Assembly (NCBI RefSeq): GCF_020216525.1
Contig: NZ_JAIWOY010000002.1
Span: 186,001 to 250,000 of the forward strand
Length of the DNA stretch: 64,000 nt
Source: Nocardioides nematodiphilus
GTDB lineage: Bacteria > Actinomycetota > Actinomycetes > Propionibacteriales > Nocardioidaceae
Direction: 5' to 3'
Of this stretch, positions 34,924-43,422 are shown piece by piece. Under the pieces are notes generated by a model that was not told where the DNA came from, did no database searches, and was given only the letters and a program-made list of their open reading frames with translations. Position numbers and translations under genes: made by a program. Position 1 is the first letter of the stretch, and the number at the start of each line of letters is the position of its first letter.

Positions 34924-35725
34924 GGAACTCTCCGCAGTCGACGTTGAGGACCTGCCCGGTGACGGCGCTGGCGAGGTCGGTGGCGTAGAAGAGCGCCGCG
35001 CGGGCGACCTCGTCCGCGGTGGCGAGCCGTTTGAGGTCGGTGGGGCCGGCCTTCTCGGCGTACACCTCCTCGTGCGTGCGGCCGGTCTCGCTGGCGATCC
35101 AGTCGAAGTAGGCCTTGTTGACGTCCTCGTAGATGTAGGAGGGCGCGACCGAGTTGACCCGGATGCCACGCGGGCCGAGCTCGGTGGCCAGGCTCGAGGC
35201 CAGGTGGGCGAGCGCGCCCTTGGAGAGCTTGTAGCCGGCGAACTCCGGCTGGCTCTGGTAGAGCACCGCGGAGTTGATCATGATGATCGACCCGCCCTCC
35301 TTGTCGGGCGTCTCGGCCAGGGCGTCGGCGAAGAGGGCGCTGAGGCGCAGCGGCGCGAAGACGTTGGTCTCCTGCGCGGCGCGCAGCGCGTCGAGCCGGA
35401 TCGTGGTGAGCGGGTCCATCGGCGGGATCCCGAAGGCGTTGTTGATCAGGCAGTCGACCCGGCCGTACTCGCTCAGGGCCGCTTCGACGAGGCGGGACCG
35501 GCCGTCGTCGTCGGTGATGTCGGTCGGTACGACGAGCGCGCGCCGGCCGTGCTCGCGCACGCGGGCCGCCATCTTCTCCAGGCGCTTCTCGGTGCGGCTG
35601 GCGAGCACCAGGTCGGCGCCCATCAGCGCGGCCTGCTCCCCCAGCGCGCGGCCCAGCCCGGGCCCGACGCCGGAGAGGACGACCACCTTGTCCTGCAGCA
35701 GTCCGGAGAGGTCCGGTTCGGTCAC
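34910..35725 (-). CDS. Short-chain dehydrogenase/reductase (Rv3530c-like)
   Basis: A 271-residue classical SDR. The coenzyme loop is SGVGPGLGRALG, NNAFGIPP replaces the usual NNAG, and the catalytic set is Ser in MINSAVLYQ with Tyr and Lys in GYKLSKGAL. Starts at GTG inside a GTGA overlap with the DUF1214-like gene. In the KstR-controlled operon it probably oxidises or reduces a steroid ring or side-chain hydroxyl, by analogy with Rv3530c; the substrate is inferred. Confidence 0.85.
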   Translation of the reverse strand: MTEPDLSGLLQDKVVVLSGVGPGLGRALGEQAALMGADLVLASRTEKRLEKMAARVREHGRRALVVPTDITDDDGRSRLVEAALSEYGRVDCLINNAFGIPPMDPLTTIRLDALRAAQETNVFAPLRLSALFADALAETPDKEGGSIIMINSAVLYQSQPEFAGYKLSKGALAHLASSLATELGPRGIRVNSVAPSYIYEDVNKAYFDWIASETGRTHEEVYAEKAGPTDLKRLATADEVARAALFYATDLASAVTGQVLNVDCGEFHAGA

Positions 35726-36867
35726 GAGATCATCCTTCGGGCGACGGCGCGCTGACGCGCGGCGATCCGGGCGGCGTACTGCTCCGGGGTGAGCGGCGCG
35801 TGGTGCGGGAGGTGCTTGGCGACCTCGGCGGCCCGGACGATCTCGACGCTCGGGCCGGGGACGGTGTCCTCCTGACCCGCCTCGATCCGCTGCCAGCGGA
35901 GCATGATCGGGCCGGTGCGGTGGCCGGTGGTCTCGAGCCAGTTGGCGAGGGGATCGTCGAGGTGCTCGGCGATGACGAAGCGCATCGTGCCGTCCGGGTC
36001 GGTCACCGCCTGCGCCTTGGTCAGCGACGTCTGGTGGGTCTCGTAGTCGGTGGAGGCGTACCAGTCCGAGCCGATCTGGATGCCCTGGTAGCCGCAGGCG
36101 TCGAAGCGTGGCACCGAGACGATCATCGCCTCGTCCTCGGCGAGCTCGTAGTGGCCGATCGAGGAGCGCTGGCTCGCCAGGCCGCCGGGTGTGGACGTGG
36201 GCGCGGTCAGGGTGTTGACCGGCTCCTTGTACTGGAAGAAGTGCGGGAAGGCGAGCCAGGTCCGGATGGAGCCGACCAGGCTGCGCGCGGCCACCTCGTA
36301 CCTCTTGCGCACCGTCGCCTGGGTGAGCGGGGCGCGCGGGCGGCCGAGGGTGTCGGGGCGCTCGATGGTGATCGAGCCGCGGGTCTCCCTCTCCCAGTCG
36401 TTGAACACCTCCCGCACGATGAGCGTCTTGGCCTCCGGCTCGGCGACGTGACGGAACTCGAAGGCGCCGTCGGGGGCGACCTCGAGGCGGCGGTCGTCGA
36501 AGGCGAGCAGGCTGGTGGCGGCCGAGTCCGCGGAGTAGGTCCCGCCCATCACCTGGAAGGAGAGGTCCGCGCTGGTGCCGCGCCGGCCGCGGACGACGTA
36601 CTCGACGCCGGGCTTGAGGTAGGCGTGGAGGTAGATCGCGTCCGGGTTGTCGAGGCCCTGGCGCGAGAACTGGTGGGTCGGGTTGATGAAGAGCGGCTGC
36701 TCCAGGTCGTAGTCGAACGCGGTCTGCAGCGCCATCCGGATCCGGCCGGCGAGGTAGTCGTAACCCTCGAGCAGGTCCTGCTCGGTCTTGATGAAGGGCG
36801 CGCTCGCGATCAGGGCCTCGGCCTCGGCGATGGCGTCGCGCAACGCCGTCGTCATCTGCTCGCTCAC
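35722..36867 (-). CDS. DUF1214-like protein (Rv3531c-like)
   Basis: A 381-residue protein with no membrane segments. It has DYDLEQPLFINPTHQFSRQG near the N-terminus and ANWLETTGHRTGPIMLRWQR near the C-terminus, a pattern seen in DUF1214/DUF1254-type proteins and in Rv3531c. No catalytic motif could be recognised. It starts at GTG overlapping the LLM gene stop (GTGA) and ends overlapping the SDR start. Its operon position marks it as a steroid-catabolism accessory protein of unknown chemistry. Confidence 0.65.
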   Translation of the reverse strand: MSEQMTTALRDAIAEAEALIASAPFIKTEQDLLEGYDYLAGRIRMALQTAFDYDLEQPLFINPTHQFSRQGLDNPDAIYLHAYLKPGVEYVVRGRRGTSADLSFQVMGGTYSADSAATSLLAFDDRRLEVAPDGAFEFRHVAEPEAKTLIVREVFNDWERETRGSITIERPDTLGRPRAPLTQATVRKRYEVAARSLVGSIRTWLAFPHFFQYKEPVNTLTAPTSTPGGLASQRSSIGHYELAEDEAMIVSVPRFDACGYQGIQIGSDWYASTDYETHQTSLTKAQAVTDPDGTMRFVIAEHLDDPLANWLETTGHRTGPIMLRWQRIEAGQEDTVPGPSVEIVRAAEVAKHLPHHAPLTPEQYAARIAARQRAVARRMIS

Positions 36868-37769
36868 CGGGCGACCTTCGCGATGATGTTCTCGCCGTAC
36901 CGGGCCAGGTGCTCGATCTTCCTCGCGAGCGGCTCGGTGTCGGGACCGACGACGTACGGGAGGCGGAAGCCGACGATGCAGTCGGTGACGCCCTTCTCCT
37001 CGAGCTTGCGCACGCCCTCGGGTGTGTACGCGTCGTAGGAGATGACGTGCACCTCGAACTCGTCGGGGCCGCGGGTGTCACCCTCCGCCTTGCGGATCTC
37101 GGCCAGCCGCGCGAGCAGCAGGTCGAGCTCGTCGCCGTCGCCGCCGGCGTGCATCCAGCCGTCGCCGAGCAGGACAGCGCGGCGCAGTGCCGCGTCGCTG
37201 TGCCCCCCGACGAGAAGCGGGATCCGCTCGGCCGGGGCCGGGCACTGCTGCAGCGGCTCGAAGTCGTAGAACTCTCCGTGGTAGCCGAAGAAGCCCTGCT
37301 CCTCGCCGGGCGCGACCGGGGCCGTCAGGCCGCGCAGGATCTCCATGCACTCGTCCATCCGCTTGCCGCGCTTGGCCCACGGCACGCCGAGGGTGGCGAA
37401 GTCCTCCGGCCACGGACTGAGCCCGACGCCGAGCCCGAGCCGGTTGCCCGAGAGGGCGGCCAGGCTCGAGGCCTGCTTGGCCACGAGGACGGGCGGGCGT
37501 ACGGGCAGCTTGAGCACGAACGGCGTCAGCCGCAGCGTCGAGGTGACCGCGAAGAGGTGGGCGCACAGGATCATCGCCTCGATGAACTCCTTGCCCTGCA
37601 GGAACCCCCGCTCCCCGGTGTCGGTGTAGGGATAGGTGGAGTCCGACTCCTCGGGATAGATGAGGCTGTCGGCCACCGTCATGCTGGTGTAGCCGGCCTC
37701 CTCCGCTGCCTGGGCCAGCGGGGCGTAGTAGTCCGCCTGGGTCATCGCCTCGGCGTAGGTGAACCGCAT
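36864..37769 (-). CDS. F420-dependent LLM-class oxidoreductase
   Basis: A 301-residue luciferase-like monooxygenase-fold protein, RFTYAEAMTQADYYAPLAQA at the start, GLGVGLSPWPEDFATLG in the core, and PLLVGGHSDAALRRAVLLGDGW near residue 200. Such proteins transfer hydride from reduced F420 or use FMN. Two starts are possible, ATG 37769 and GTG 37778; the KstR box at 37781-37794 sits so close that the transcript is probably leaderless. First gene of the four-gene overlapping operon ending in the sulfotransferase. Confidence 0.82.
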   Translation of the reverse strand: MRFTYAEAMTQADYYAPLAQAAEEAGYTSMTVADSLIYPEESDSTYPYTDTGERGFLQGKEFIEAMILCAHLFAVTSTLRLTPFVLKLPVRPPVLVAKQASSLAALSGNRLGLGVGLSPWPEDFATLGVPWAKRGKRMDECMEILRGLTAPVAPGEEQGFFGYHGEFYDFEPLQQCPAPAERIPLLVGGHSDAALRRAVLLGDGWMHAGGDGDELDLLLARLAEIRKAEGDTRGPDEFEVHVISYDAYTPEGVRKLEEKGVTDCIVGFRLPYVVGPDTEPLARKIEHLARYGENIIAKVAR

Positions 37770-37780
37770 GACCGCCACAG

Positions 37781-37794
37781 TAGAACGTGTTCTA
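37781..37794. promoter_or_regulatory. KstR-type operator, TAGAACGTGTTCTA
   Basis: A perfect palindrome fitting the published KstR consensus TNNAACNNGTTNNA. It lies between the leftward LLM oxidoreductase operon and the rightward deazaflavin nitroreductase gene (start 23 bp away), so one repressor could silence both. Confidence 0.85.
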
Positions 37795-37816
37795 AGTTTG
37801 TGCCAGAGTAAGCCTC

Positions 37817-38302
37817 ATGCCGCTGCCCTCCGAACGCCCGCCGGGTCTCGACTCCCCCTGGACGACCCGGCTGATCAAGTACGGCGCGAAGGCCAACACG
37901 GCGATCTTCCGCGCGACGAAGGGACGCCTCGGCGCTACCTGGCGGATCTCCGCCGGCTGGCGAAACCCGGTGCCGATCCTGCTGCTGGAACACGTCGGTC
38001 GCACGAGCGGCAAGCGGTTCACCGCTCCCCTGGTCTACCTCGAGGACGGGCCGCGGCTGATCGTGGTCGCCTCCCAGGGTGGTCTGCCCACCCATCCGCA
38101 GTGGTTCCGCAACGTGCAGGTCACTCCCGACACGGCCGTGATCCTCAAGGGCGAGGGCCGCCGGCAGGTGCGCGCCCGGGTGGCCTCCGCCGAGGAGAAG
38201 GCCGAGCTGTGGCCGCGGATGGTGGCGCTCTACGCCGACTTCGACACCTACCAGGGCTGGACCGACCGGGAGATCCCGATCGTCATCCTCGACCCGCGCT
38301 GA
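37817..38302 (+). CDS. Deazaflavin (F420)-dependent nitroreductase-family protein
   Basis: A 161-residue split-barrel protein of the Ddn type. The core LLLEHVGRTSGKRFTAPLVYL and VVASQGGLPTHPQWFRNV are hallmark segments for F420 binding. The family reduces quinones and nitro compounds with F420H2. It is divergent from the LLM operon across a KstR box and is followed after 11 bp by an NTF2-like gene, so a steroid-linked redox role is plausible but not shown. Confidence 0.85.
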   Translation: MPLPSERPPGLDSPWTTRLIKYGAKANTAIFRATKGRLGATWRISAGWRNPVPILLLEHVGRTSGKRFTAPLVYLEDGPRLIVVASQGGLPTHPQWFRNVQVTPDTAVILKGEGRRQVRARVASAEEKAELWPRMVALYADFDTYQGWTDREIPIVILDPR

Positions 38303-38313
38303 GCGGAGGGACC

Positions 38314-38748
38314 ATGGAGCTGCAGGACCTGCTGGATCGCGCCGAGATCACCGAGGCGCTCACTCGCTACACGCTGGCGATCGACGCCGGCGACTTCCAG
38401 GACCTCGACGAGGTCTTCACCCCCGACGCTCAGATCGACTACTCCGAGTCCGGCGGCACGATCGGCGTCTTCCCCGACGTGCAGGCCTGGCTCGCGGAGA
38501 ACCTCTACGCCTTCGCGATCCGCTGCATGCACACGATGGGCCAGGTCGACATCGCGCTCGCCGGCGACGCGGCCAACGTGCAGGCCTACTTCCACAACCC
38601 GATGGTGATCCCGGACGGACCTCGCGGCGCCGGCGGCGAGCGCGTCGTGGAGGTCGGAGGGATCTACCACCACACCTTCACCCGTACGCCGGACGGCTGG
38701 CGTTCGCGCCGGCTGCGCGAGCAGGTGGTCTGGACCCGCGGCTTCTGA
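38314..38748 (+). CDS. NTF2/SnoaL-like protein
   Basis: A 144-residue single-domain protein of the SnoaL-like_4 type, with DRAEITEALTRYTLAIDAGD, LDEVFTPDAQIDY and a C-terminal WRSRRLREQVVWTRG. The fold is that of ketosteroid isomerases and dehydratases; the acidic residues in the cone (Asp34 and Asp50 regions) are retained. GGAGGG precedes the ATG. Cotranscription with the nitroreductase under the KstR box makes a steroid isomerase or hydratase activity a reasonable guess only. Confidence 0.8.
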   Translation: MELQDLLDRAEITEALTRYTLAIDAGDFQDLDEVFTPDAQIDYSESGGTIGVFPDVQAWLAENLYAFAIRCMHTMGQVDIALAGDAANVQAYFHNPMVIPDGPRGAGGERVVEVGGIYHHTFTRTPDGWRSRRLREQVVWTRGF

Positions 38749-38765
38749 GGGGCAGAATCGGTCGC

Positions 38766-39611
38766 ATGCCGACCGAGCGAGCCGCGAGTCGTACCGCCGT
38801 GCTGGTCTGCCAGGGGCGGGCGGTCGGCGACGGGCGGCTGGCGGTCGGGTCGTTCTCCGACCCGGTCGCGATGGAGCTGCTGCGGGAGGACGAGCGGGCG
38901 GTCGTGGCGGCGGTCCGGGCCGCTGCGGTGCCCGCCGCGTGGCGCGAACGGATCGCGTACGAGTCCGTGGCGGCGTGCGCGGCCGTCGTCGTCCCGCGGA
39001 CGGTGGCGATCGATGCCGCGATCCGTGCCCATGCGCACCCCCAGCTGGTGATCCTCGGCGCCGGGCTCGACGCGCGCGCGTGGCGGATGGCGGAGCTGGC
39101 TGACGTCGACGTCACCGAGATCGACCACCCCGCGTCGCAACGGGACAAGCAGGGCCGGCTCGGTGCTCGACCCTCCCTGGCGCGGACCCATCGCTTCCAG
39201 TCCGCCGACCTCGCGGTCTCGTCGCTCGGCGACGCGCTGGAGTCGGCCGGGCACGATGCGGACTCCCCGACGACCTGGATCTGGGAGGGCGTCGTCCCAT
39301 ACCTGCGCCGGGCGGATGTGGAGCGAACGCTGGTGGCCGTCGCGGAGCGGTCCGCGCGCGGCAGCACGCTGATCGTGAGCTACCAGACCCGGTCCCTGCG
39401 CGCCCGTGCCGGCCGGCTCCTCGCGCGCCACGTCGGCGAGCCGTGGCACACCCTGCTCTCCCCCGGCGCGATGGCGCACCTGCTCACCGACGCCGGCTTC
39501 GGCGTCCAGACCGACGAGGACCTGCTCACTGTCGCCGAGCGGATCGGCACGCCCACCGCGCACGCGACCTCGCTGCGCAACGGCCGGATCGCCGTCGCCG
39601 CCCGGCACTGA
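38766..39611 (+). CDS. SAM-dependent methyltransferase (TIGR00027/leucine carboxyl methyltransferase type)
   Basis: A 281-residue methyltransferase. LVILGAGLDARAWRM is SAM motif I, VTEIDHPASQRDK the acidic loop, and WIWEGVVPYLRRADVE the family's post-II motif. Mycobacteria have many such genes, usually of unknown substrate. It follows the NTF2-like gene by 17 bp in the same direction and converges on kshB with two bases between. Whether it takes part in steroid metabolism is uncertain. Confidence 0.85.
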   Translation: MPTERAASRTAVLVCQGRAVGDGRLAVGSFSDPVAMELLREDERAVVAAVRAAAVPAAWRERIAYESVAACAAVVVPRTVAIDAAIRAHAHPQLVILGAGLDARAWRMAELADVDVTEIDHPASQRDKQGRLGARPSLARTHRFQSADLAVSSLGDALESAGHDADSPTTWIWEGVVPYLRRADVERTLVAVAERSARGSTLIVSYQTRSLRARAGRLLARHVGEPWHTLLSPGAMAHLLTDAGFGVQTDEDLLTVAERIGTPTAHATSLRNGRIAVAARH

Positions 39612-39613
39612 CC

Positions 39614-40696
39614 TCAGCTGTAGGTGATGCTCACGCTGTCGGTGACCGGGACCGACTGGCAGCCCAGGCGGATGCCGTCGTCGAGGTCCTCGGTCTCGAG
39701 GACGTCGTTCTTGAGCATCTTGACCTCACCATCGAGCAGCCGGAACGCGCAGGCGGAGCACTCGCCCTCACGACAGGAGTAGGGCGCCTTGACGCCCTTG
39801 GACTCGAGATGCTCGAGCAGCGTCGCGGTCGGGGACCAGTCGTCGTAGTCGTACGTCCGCCCGTCGAGCTCGGCGGCGAGCCGGACCGGACCGGGCGTCG
39901 ATACGTCTCCTTCGTCGACCACCCGAGGAGCGGTGTCGTCGTCGGACTCGGCGGCGGCGATCTCCTCGGCGGCCTCCTCCGCCTGGTCGAGATCGCCGAA
40001 GGGGTTGCCGCCGAGACTGACGAACTTCTCCTGGTGGCGGCGCTCGCGCGGGAACTCGAGCTCCTTGAGCGCGGCGGTGACCATCTTCATGAAGGGCGCG
40101 GGGCCGCAGACGAAGGCGTCGTAGGAGGTGAAGCGGGAGGCGAAGGCGCGCAGCTGTTCCTGGGTCGGGAGGCCCTGGACCGACTCGAGCCAGTGGATCA
40201 CCTCGAGGCGGTCGGGGTGCGCGGCGGCGAGCTCGGCCCACTGCCTGGCGAAGATGACCGAGCGTTCGTCGCGGTTGGCGTAGAGGACGGTGATCCGACC
40301 GCGGCCGCGCTCCAGGGCGGTGCGCGCGATCGACATGATCGGGGTGACGCCCGAGCCGCCGGCGAAGAGCAGCAGGTCGGCGTCGAGCGAGGTTGGCGTG
40401 AAGATGCCGGACGGCTCCAGGACGCGCATGGTGTCGCCGGGGCGAAGCTCCGCGTTGATCCAGCCCGACGCGTAACCGTCGGCGGTCCGCTTCACCGTGA
40501 CGGTGAGCGGCTCCCCCGGGACGCTGCACAGGGAGTAGCAGCGCGCGACGAGGCCCGTACGGTCGCTCGGGATCGCCAGCGTCAGGAACTGCCCCGGCTT
40601 GAACTCGAGGCAGGAGTCGAAGACCACCGACACGGCGTCCTCGGTCTCGCGCACGACGTCGAGGACCTTCAGCTCGATGCCCGACTCAGAACCCAT
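39614..40696 (-). CDS. kshB: 3-ketosteroid 9-alpha-hydroxylase reductase KshB
   Basis: A 360-residue class IA reductase that passes electrons from NADH to KshA. Residues about 8-105 bind FAD (RCYSLCSVPG), 110-235 bind NAD (LLLFAGGSGVTPIMSI and FVCGPAPFMKMV), and 270-360 are a plant-type [2Fe-2S] ferredoxin with Cys ligands in SCREGECSACAF and LGCQS. An acidic linker (EEAAEEIAAAESDDD) joins them. It is the third gene of the kshA operon and overlaps the 95-residue protein gene by 11 bases. In M. tuberculosis the corresponding gene is unlinked from kshA. Confidence 0.93.
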   Translation of the reverse strand: MGSESGIELKVLDVVRETEDAVSVVFDSCLEFKPGQFLTLAIPSDRTGLVARCYSLCSVPGEPLTVTVKRTADGYASGWINAELRPGDTMRVLEPSGIFTPTSLDADLLLFAGGSGVTPIMSIARTALERGRGRITVLYANRDERSVIFARQWAELAAAHPDRLEVIHWLESVQGLPTQEQLRAFASRFTSYDAFVCGPAPFMKMVTAALKELEFPRERRHQEKFVSLGGNPFGDLDQAEEAAEEIAAAESDDDTAPRVVDEGDVSTPGPVRLAAELDGRTYDYDDWSPTATLLEHLESKGVKAPYSCREGECSACAFRLLDGEVKMLKNDVLETEDLDDGIRLGCQSVPVTDSVSITYS

Positions 40697-40973
40697 CGCC
40701 GGCTCCGATCGGCACCTGGCCGGCGCGTACGGCCTGCTCGATGGAGGCCTGCAGGCGCGGGCAGCCCGCGTGCAGCTCGCGGGGCCGCCGCCCCATCTCG
40801 GGGCACGCCGCGAGCGCCTCGGCGCTCCACTGGATCGACGTGTGGTGGGCGGAGTTCTTCTGCACGCCGACCACGGCCAGGCAGTCCTGGCAGGAGACGG
40901 AGGTGAGCCAGCCGGCGGTGTAGAGACGCTGGTCGGCCAGCGTCTCCTCGCTGGTCGGGACGAAGGAGGCCAT
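40686..40973 (-). CDS. Small four-cysteine protein between kshA and kshB
   Basis: A 95-residue protein that I cannot assign to a family. It has Cys28 and Cys31 (SCQDC), Cys57 (ACPEM) and Cys71 (GCPRL), plus a His pair at 43-44, which could hold Zn or an Fe-S cluster. The ATG overlaps the kshA stop by one base (TGATG) and its 3' end overlaps kshB by 11 bases, so all three are translated together. A role in assembling or supplying the Rieske oxygenase is possible, purely from position. Confidence 0.75.
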   Translation of the reverse strand: MASFVPTSEETLADQRLYTAGWLTSVSCQDCLAVVGVQKNSAHHTSIQWSAEALAACPEMGRRPRELHAGCPRLQASIEQAVRAGQVPIGAGDGF

Positions 40974-42145
40974 CAGTGGCCGGCTCCCTCGAGCGGCGCG
41001 TCGGCCTCGGACGCGGCGTCGCGGCGTCGCAGGTTCTCGGCGACCTCCTCGTGCCAGAACTCGTTGGCCTTGGTGGTGTCGACCTCGAACTCGAAGCGCG
41101 CGACCATGTCGGGCGCGATGTCGGCGACGTCGACGTAGAACTGCTCGTACCACCGACGCAGCTGGTAGACGGGGCCGTCCTCCTCGCACAGCAGCGGGTT
41201 CTGCACCGGCGCCTTGTTCTGCCAGATGTGGACGTCCTGGAGGAAGCCGGTGCCGAACATCTCGGCGTACTTCTTGGCGATGTACTGCGCCGTCTTGTCG
41301 TCGAGGCCCTCGGGCTTCTTGACGGTGATGCCGTACTGCAGGGTGAACGAGTCCGGCCCGGTGGGCAGGTGGCAGTTGATCAGGACGACCTCGGTGACGA
41401 AGCCCTTGTAGTCCACTTCGAGCCAGTTGATCATGTACGCCGGTCCGTAGTAGGTCGCCTCGGACGTGAGCACCATGTCGGCGTCGCCGTAGCCCCCAGC
41501 GTCGGCAGCCTTGTCCGGCCTGCCCTTGCTCTCCATGAACTGGGTGGCCCGGGTGCCCTCGAAGACGTTGCGGAAGCTGGTCGGGAACGCGAAGTGCACG
41601 TAGTAGAAGTGCGCCATGTCGACGACGTTGTCGATCAGCTCGCGACAGTGCGACCCCTTGATCGGCACGGTCTCCCAGAACCACTCGGTGTACTCGTCGG
41701 TGCCGACGCCCGGCAGCTCGGGCGGGAGCAGGTCGTGGTCGGCGGGCGAGCCCTCGGGGTCGTGCCAGAAGAGCAGCTGTCCGTTGCGTACGACCGTCTC
41801 GTAGCGCTGGGTGCGCGCCCGGAGCGGGACCCGCCGGGCGTACGGGATCTGCTTGCACCGCCCGTCGGTGCCCCACCGCCAGTCGTGGAACGGACAGGCG
41901 AGCTCGTCGCCCTTGACCTCGCCCTGGGTGAGGTCGCCGCCCATGTGCCGGCAGTAGCCGTCGAGGACGCCGAACTCGCCGTTCGCGGCCTGGAAGACGA
42001 CCAGCTTGGCGCCGAACGTCTCGATCGCGTGCGGCTTGCCGTCGCGGAAGGCGTCGGCCAGGCCGGCGCAGTGCCAGCCGCGGGCGTAGCGCTCCGGGGT
42101 GACACCCCGGTCCAGCATGCGTGCCGCCGTGTCGGTCGCGGTCAT
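40973..42145 (-). CDS. kshA: 3-ketosteroid 9-alpha-hydroxylase oxygenase KshA
   Basis: A 390-residue Rieske non-heme oxygenase that hydroxylates C9 of 3-ketosteroids, opening ring B. The Rieske [2Fe-2S] site is Cys65-His67 and Cys84-His87 (YCRHMGGDL, ACPFHDW); the mononuclear iron site is N173-x2-D176-x2-H179-x4-H184 in NVVDMAHFYYVH. All ligands are present and length is normal. The gene is preceded by a KstR-type box shared with the divergent fadE26 operon. Confidence 0.95.
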   Translation of the reverse strand: MTATDTAARMLDRGVTPERYARGWHCAGLADAFRDGKPHAIETFGAKLVVFQAANGEFGVLDGYCRHMGGDLTQGEVKGDELACPFHDWRWGTDGRCKQIPYARRVPLRARTQRYETVVRNGQLLFWHDPEGSPADHDLLPPELPGVGTDEYTEWFWETVPIKGSHCRELIDNVVDMAHFYYVHFAFPTSFRNVFEGTRATQFMESKGRPDKAADAGGYGDADMVLTSEATYYGPAYMINWLEVDYKGFVTEVVLINCHLPTGPDSFTLQYGITVKKPEGLDDKTAQYIAKKYAEMFGTGFLQDVHIWQNKAPVQNPLLCEEDGPVYQLRRWYEQFYVDVADIAPDMVARFEFEVDTTKANEFWHEEVAENLRRRDAASEADAPLEGAGH

Positions 42146-42169
42146 CTCAGCCCTCCCATGGACGCAAAT

Positions 42170-42183
42170 GAGAACATGTTCTA
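42170..42183. promoter_or_regulatory. KstR-type operator, GAGAACATGTTCTA
   Basis: The palindrome AGAACATGTTCT (42171-42182) fits the KstR core with a G at the first outer position. It lies 24 bp before kshA on one side and 10 bp before fadE26 on the other, so it should control both operons. Confidence 0.82.
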
Positions 42184-42193
42184 GTTTTATCAC

Positions 42194-43411
42194 ATGCGGA
42201 TCGCGTTGACACCCGAGCAGGAGGCCCTGCGTGCGGAGCTGCGTGCCTACTTCAACGAGCTGGTCACCCCGGAGCGACGGGCAGCGCTGTCCGGCGCCAC
42301 CGGCGACTTCGGGAGTGCACCCGGCGGGGAGATGGGCGAGGCCGGCGTCTACCGGGAGGTGATCCGGCAGATCGGCGAGGACGGCTGGCTGGGGATCGGC
42401 TGGCCCACGCAGTGGGGTGGGCAGGACCGCTCGATGGTCGAGCAGCTGATCTTCACCGACGTCGCGGCGGTGGCCGGGGTGCCGATCCCCTACCTGACGC
42501 TCAACACGATCGGGCCGACGATCATGCAGTACGGCACCGACGCGCAGAAGGAGTACTTCCTGCCGCGGATCCTGCGCGGAGAGCTGCACTTCTCCGTCGG
42601 CTACTCCGAGCCCGGCTCGGGCACCGACCTGGCCTCGCTCCAGACGAAGGCGGTGCTCGACGAGGCGGCGGGCGACGGGGGCGAGTGGGTGATCAACGGC
42701 CAGAAGATGTGGACCTCGCTCATCCAGTACGCCGACTGGATCTGGCTGGCCTGCCGCACCGAGCCCGACCGGCCGCGCCACCAGGGCATCTCGATGATCC
42801 TCGTCCCGGCCGACGGCCCGGGCGTGACCTACACCCCGATCCACACCGTCGCCGGCGTCAGCACGTCGGCGACCTACTACTCCGACGTCCGCGTCCCGGC
42901 CTCGAACCTGGTCGGCGAGCGCGGCGGCGGCTGGCGGCTCATCACCAACCAGCTCAACCGCGAGCGGGTCGCGCTCACGTCGAGCGCGGCGACGGTGCAC
43001 TCGCTCGATCTCGTCCGGGCCTGGGCGATCGGGACCCGGCGCCCCGACGGCTCGCGGGTCATCGACTCGGAGTGGGTGCAGCTGCTGCTCGGACGCGCAC
43101 ACGCCCGGATCGAGGCGCTCACCCTGATCCAGTGGAAGCTCGCCGCCGAGATCGACACCATGTCGCCCGCCGACGCCTCCGCGACCAAGGTCTACGGGTC
43201 CGAGCTCAACACCGAGATCTACCGGACGCTCATGGAGGTCGTCGGCCCGGCCGCGTCGGTGACCGGAGACTCCGCCGGCGCGGTGCTCGCCGGGCGGCTC
43301 GAGCGGTACGCCCGCTCGTCGCTCGTGATGACGTTCGGTGGAGGCACCAACGAGATCCAGCGCGACATCATCGGCATGGTCGGTCTCGGCCAGACCACGT
43401 CACGGCGATAA
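42194..43411 (+). CDS. fadE26: Acyl-CoA dehydrogenase FadE26 (ChsE4)
   Basis: A 405-residue acyl-CoA dehydrogenase subunit. It closely follows mycobacterial FadE26 along its length: IPYLTLNTIGPTIMQYGTD, FSVGYSEPGSGTDLA, NGQKMWTSLIQYAD and a C-terminal FGGGTNEIQRDIIGMVGLG with the FAD-binding Arg/Gln region. FadE26 pairs with FadE27 as an alpha2-beta2 enzyme that dehydrogenates the C26 acyl-CoA of the steroid side chain. The partner gene follows after 11 bp, as in M. tuberculosis. Confidence 0.92.
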   Translation: MRIALTPEQEALRAELRAYFNELVTPERRAALSGATGDFGSAPGGEMGEAGVYREVIRQIGEDGWLGIGWPTQWGGQDRSMVEQLIFTDVAAVAGVPIPYLTLNTIGPTIMQYGTDAQKEYFLPRILRGELHFSVGYSEPGSGTDLASLQTKAVLDEAAGDGGEWVINGQKMWTSLIQYADWIWLACRTEPDRPRHQGISMILVPADGPGVTYTPIHTVAGVSTSATYYSDVRVPASNLVGERGGGWRLITNQLNRERVALTSSAATVHSLDLVRAWAIGTRRPDGSRVIDSEWVQLLLGRAHARIEALTLIQWKLAAEIDTMSPADASATKVYGSELNTEIYRTLMEVVGPAASVTGDSAGAVLAGRLERYARSSLVMTFGGGTNEIQRDIIGMVGLGQTTSRR

Positions 43412-43422
43412 GGCGATCACCC

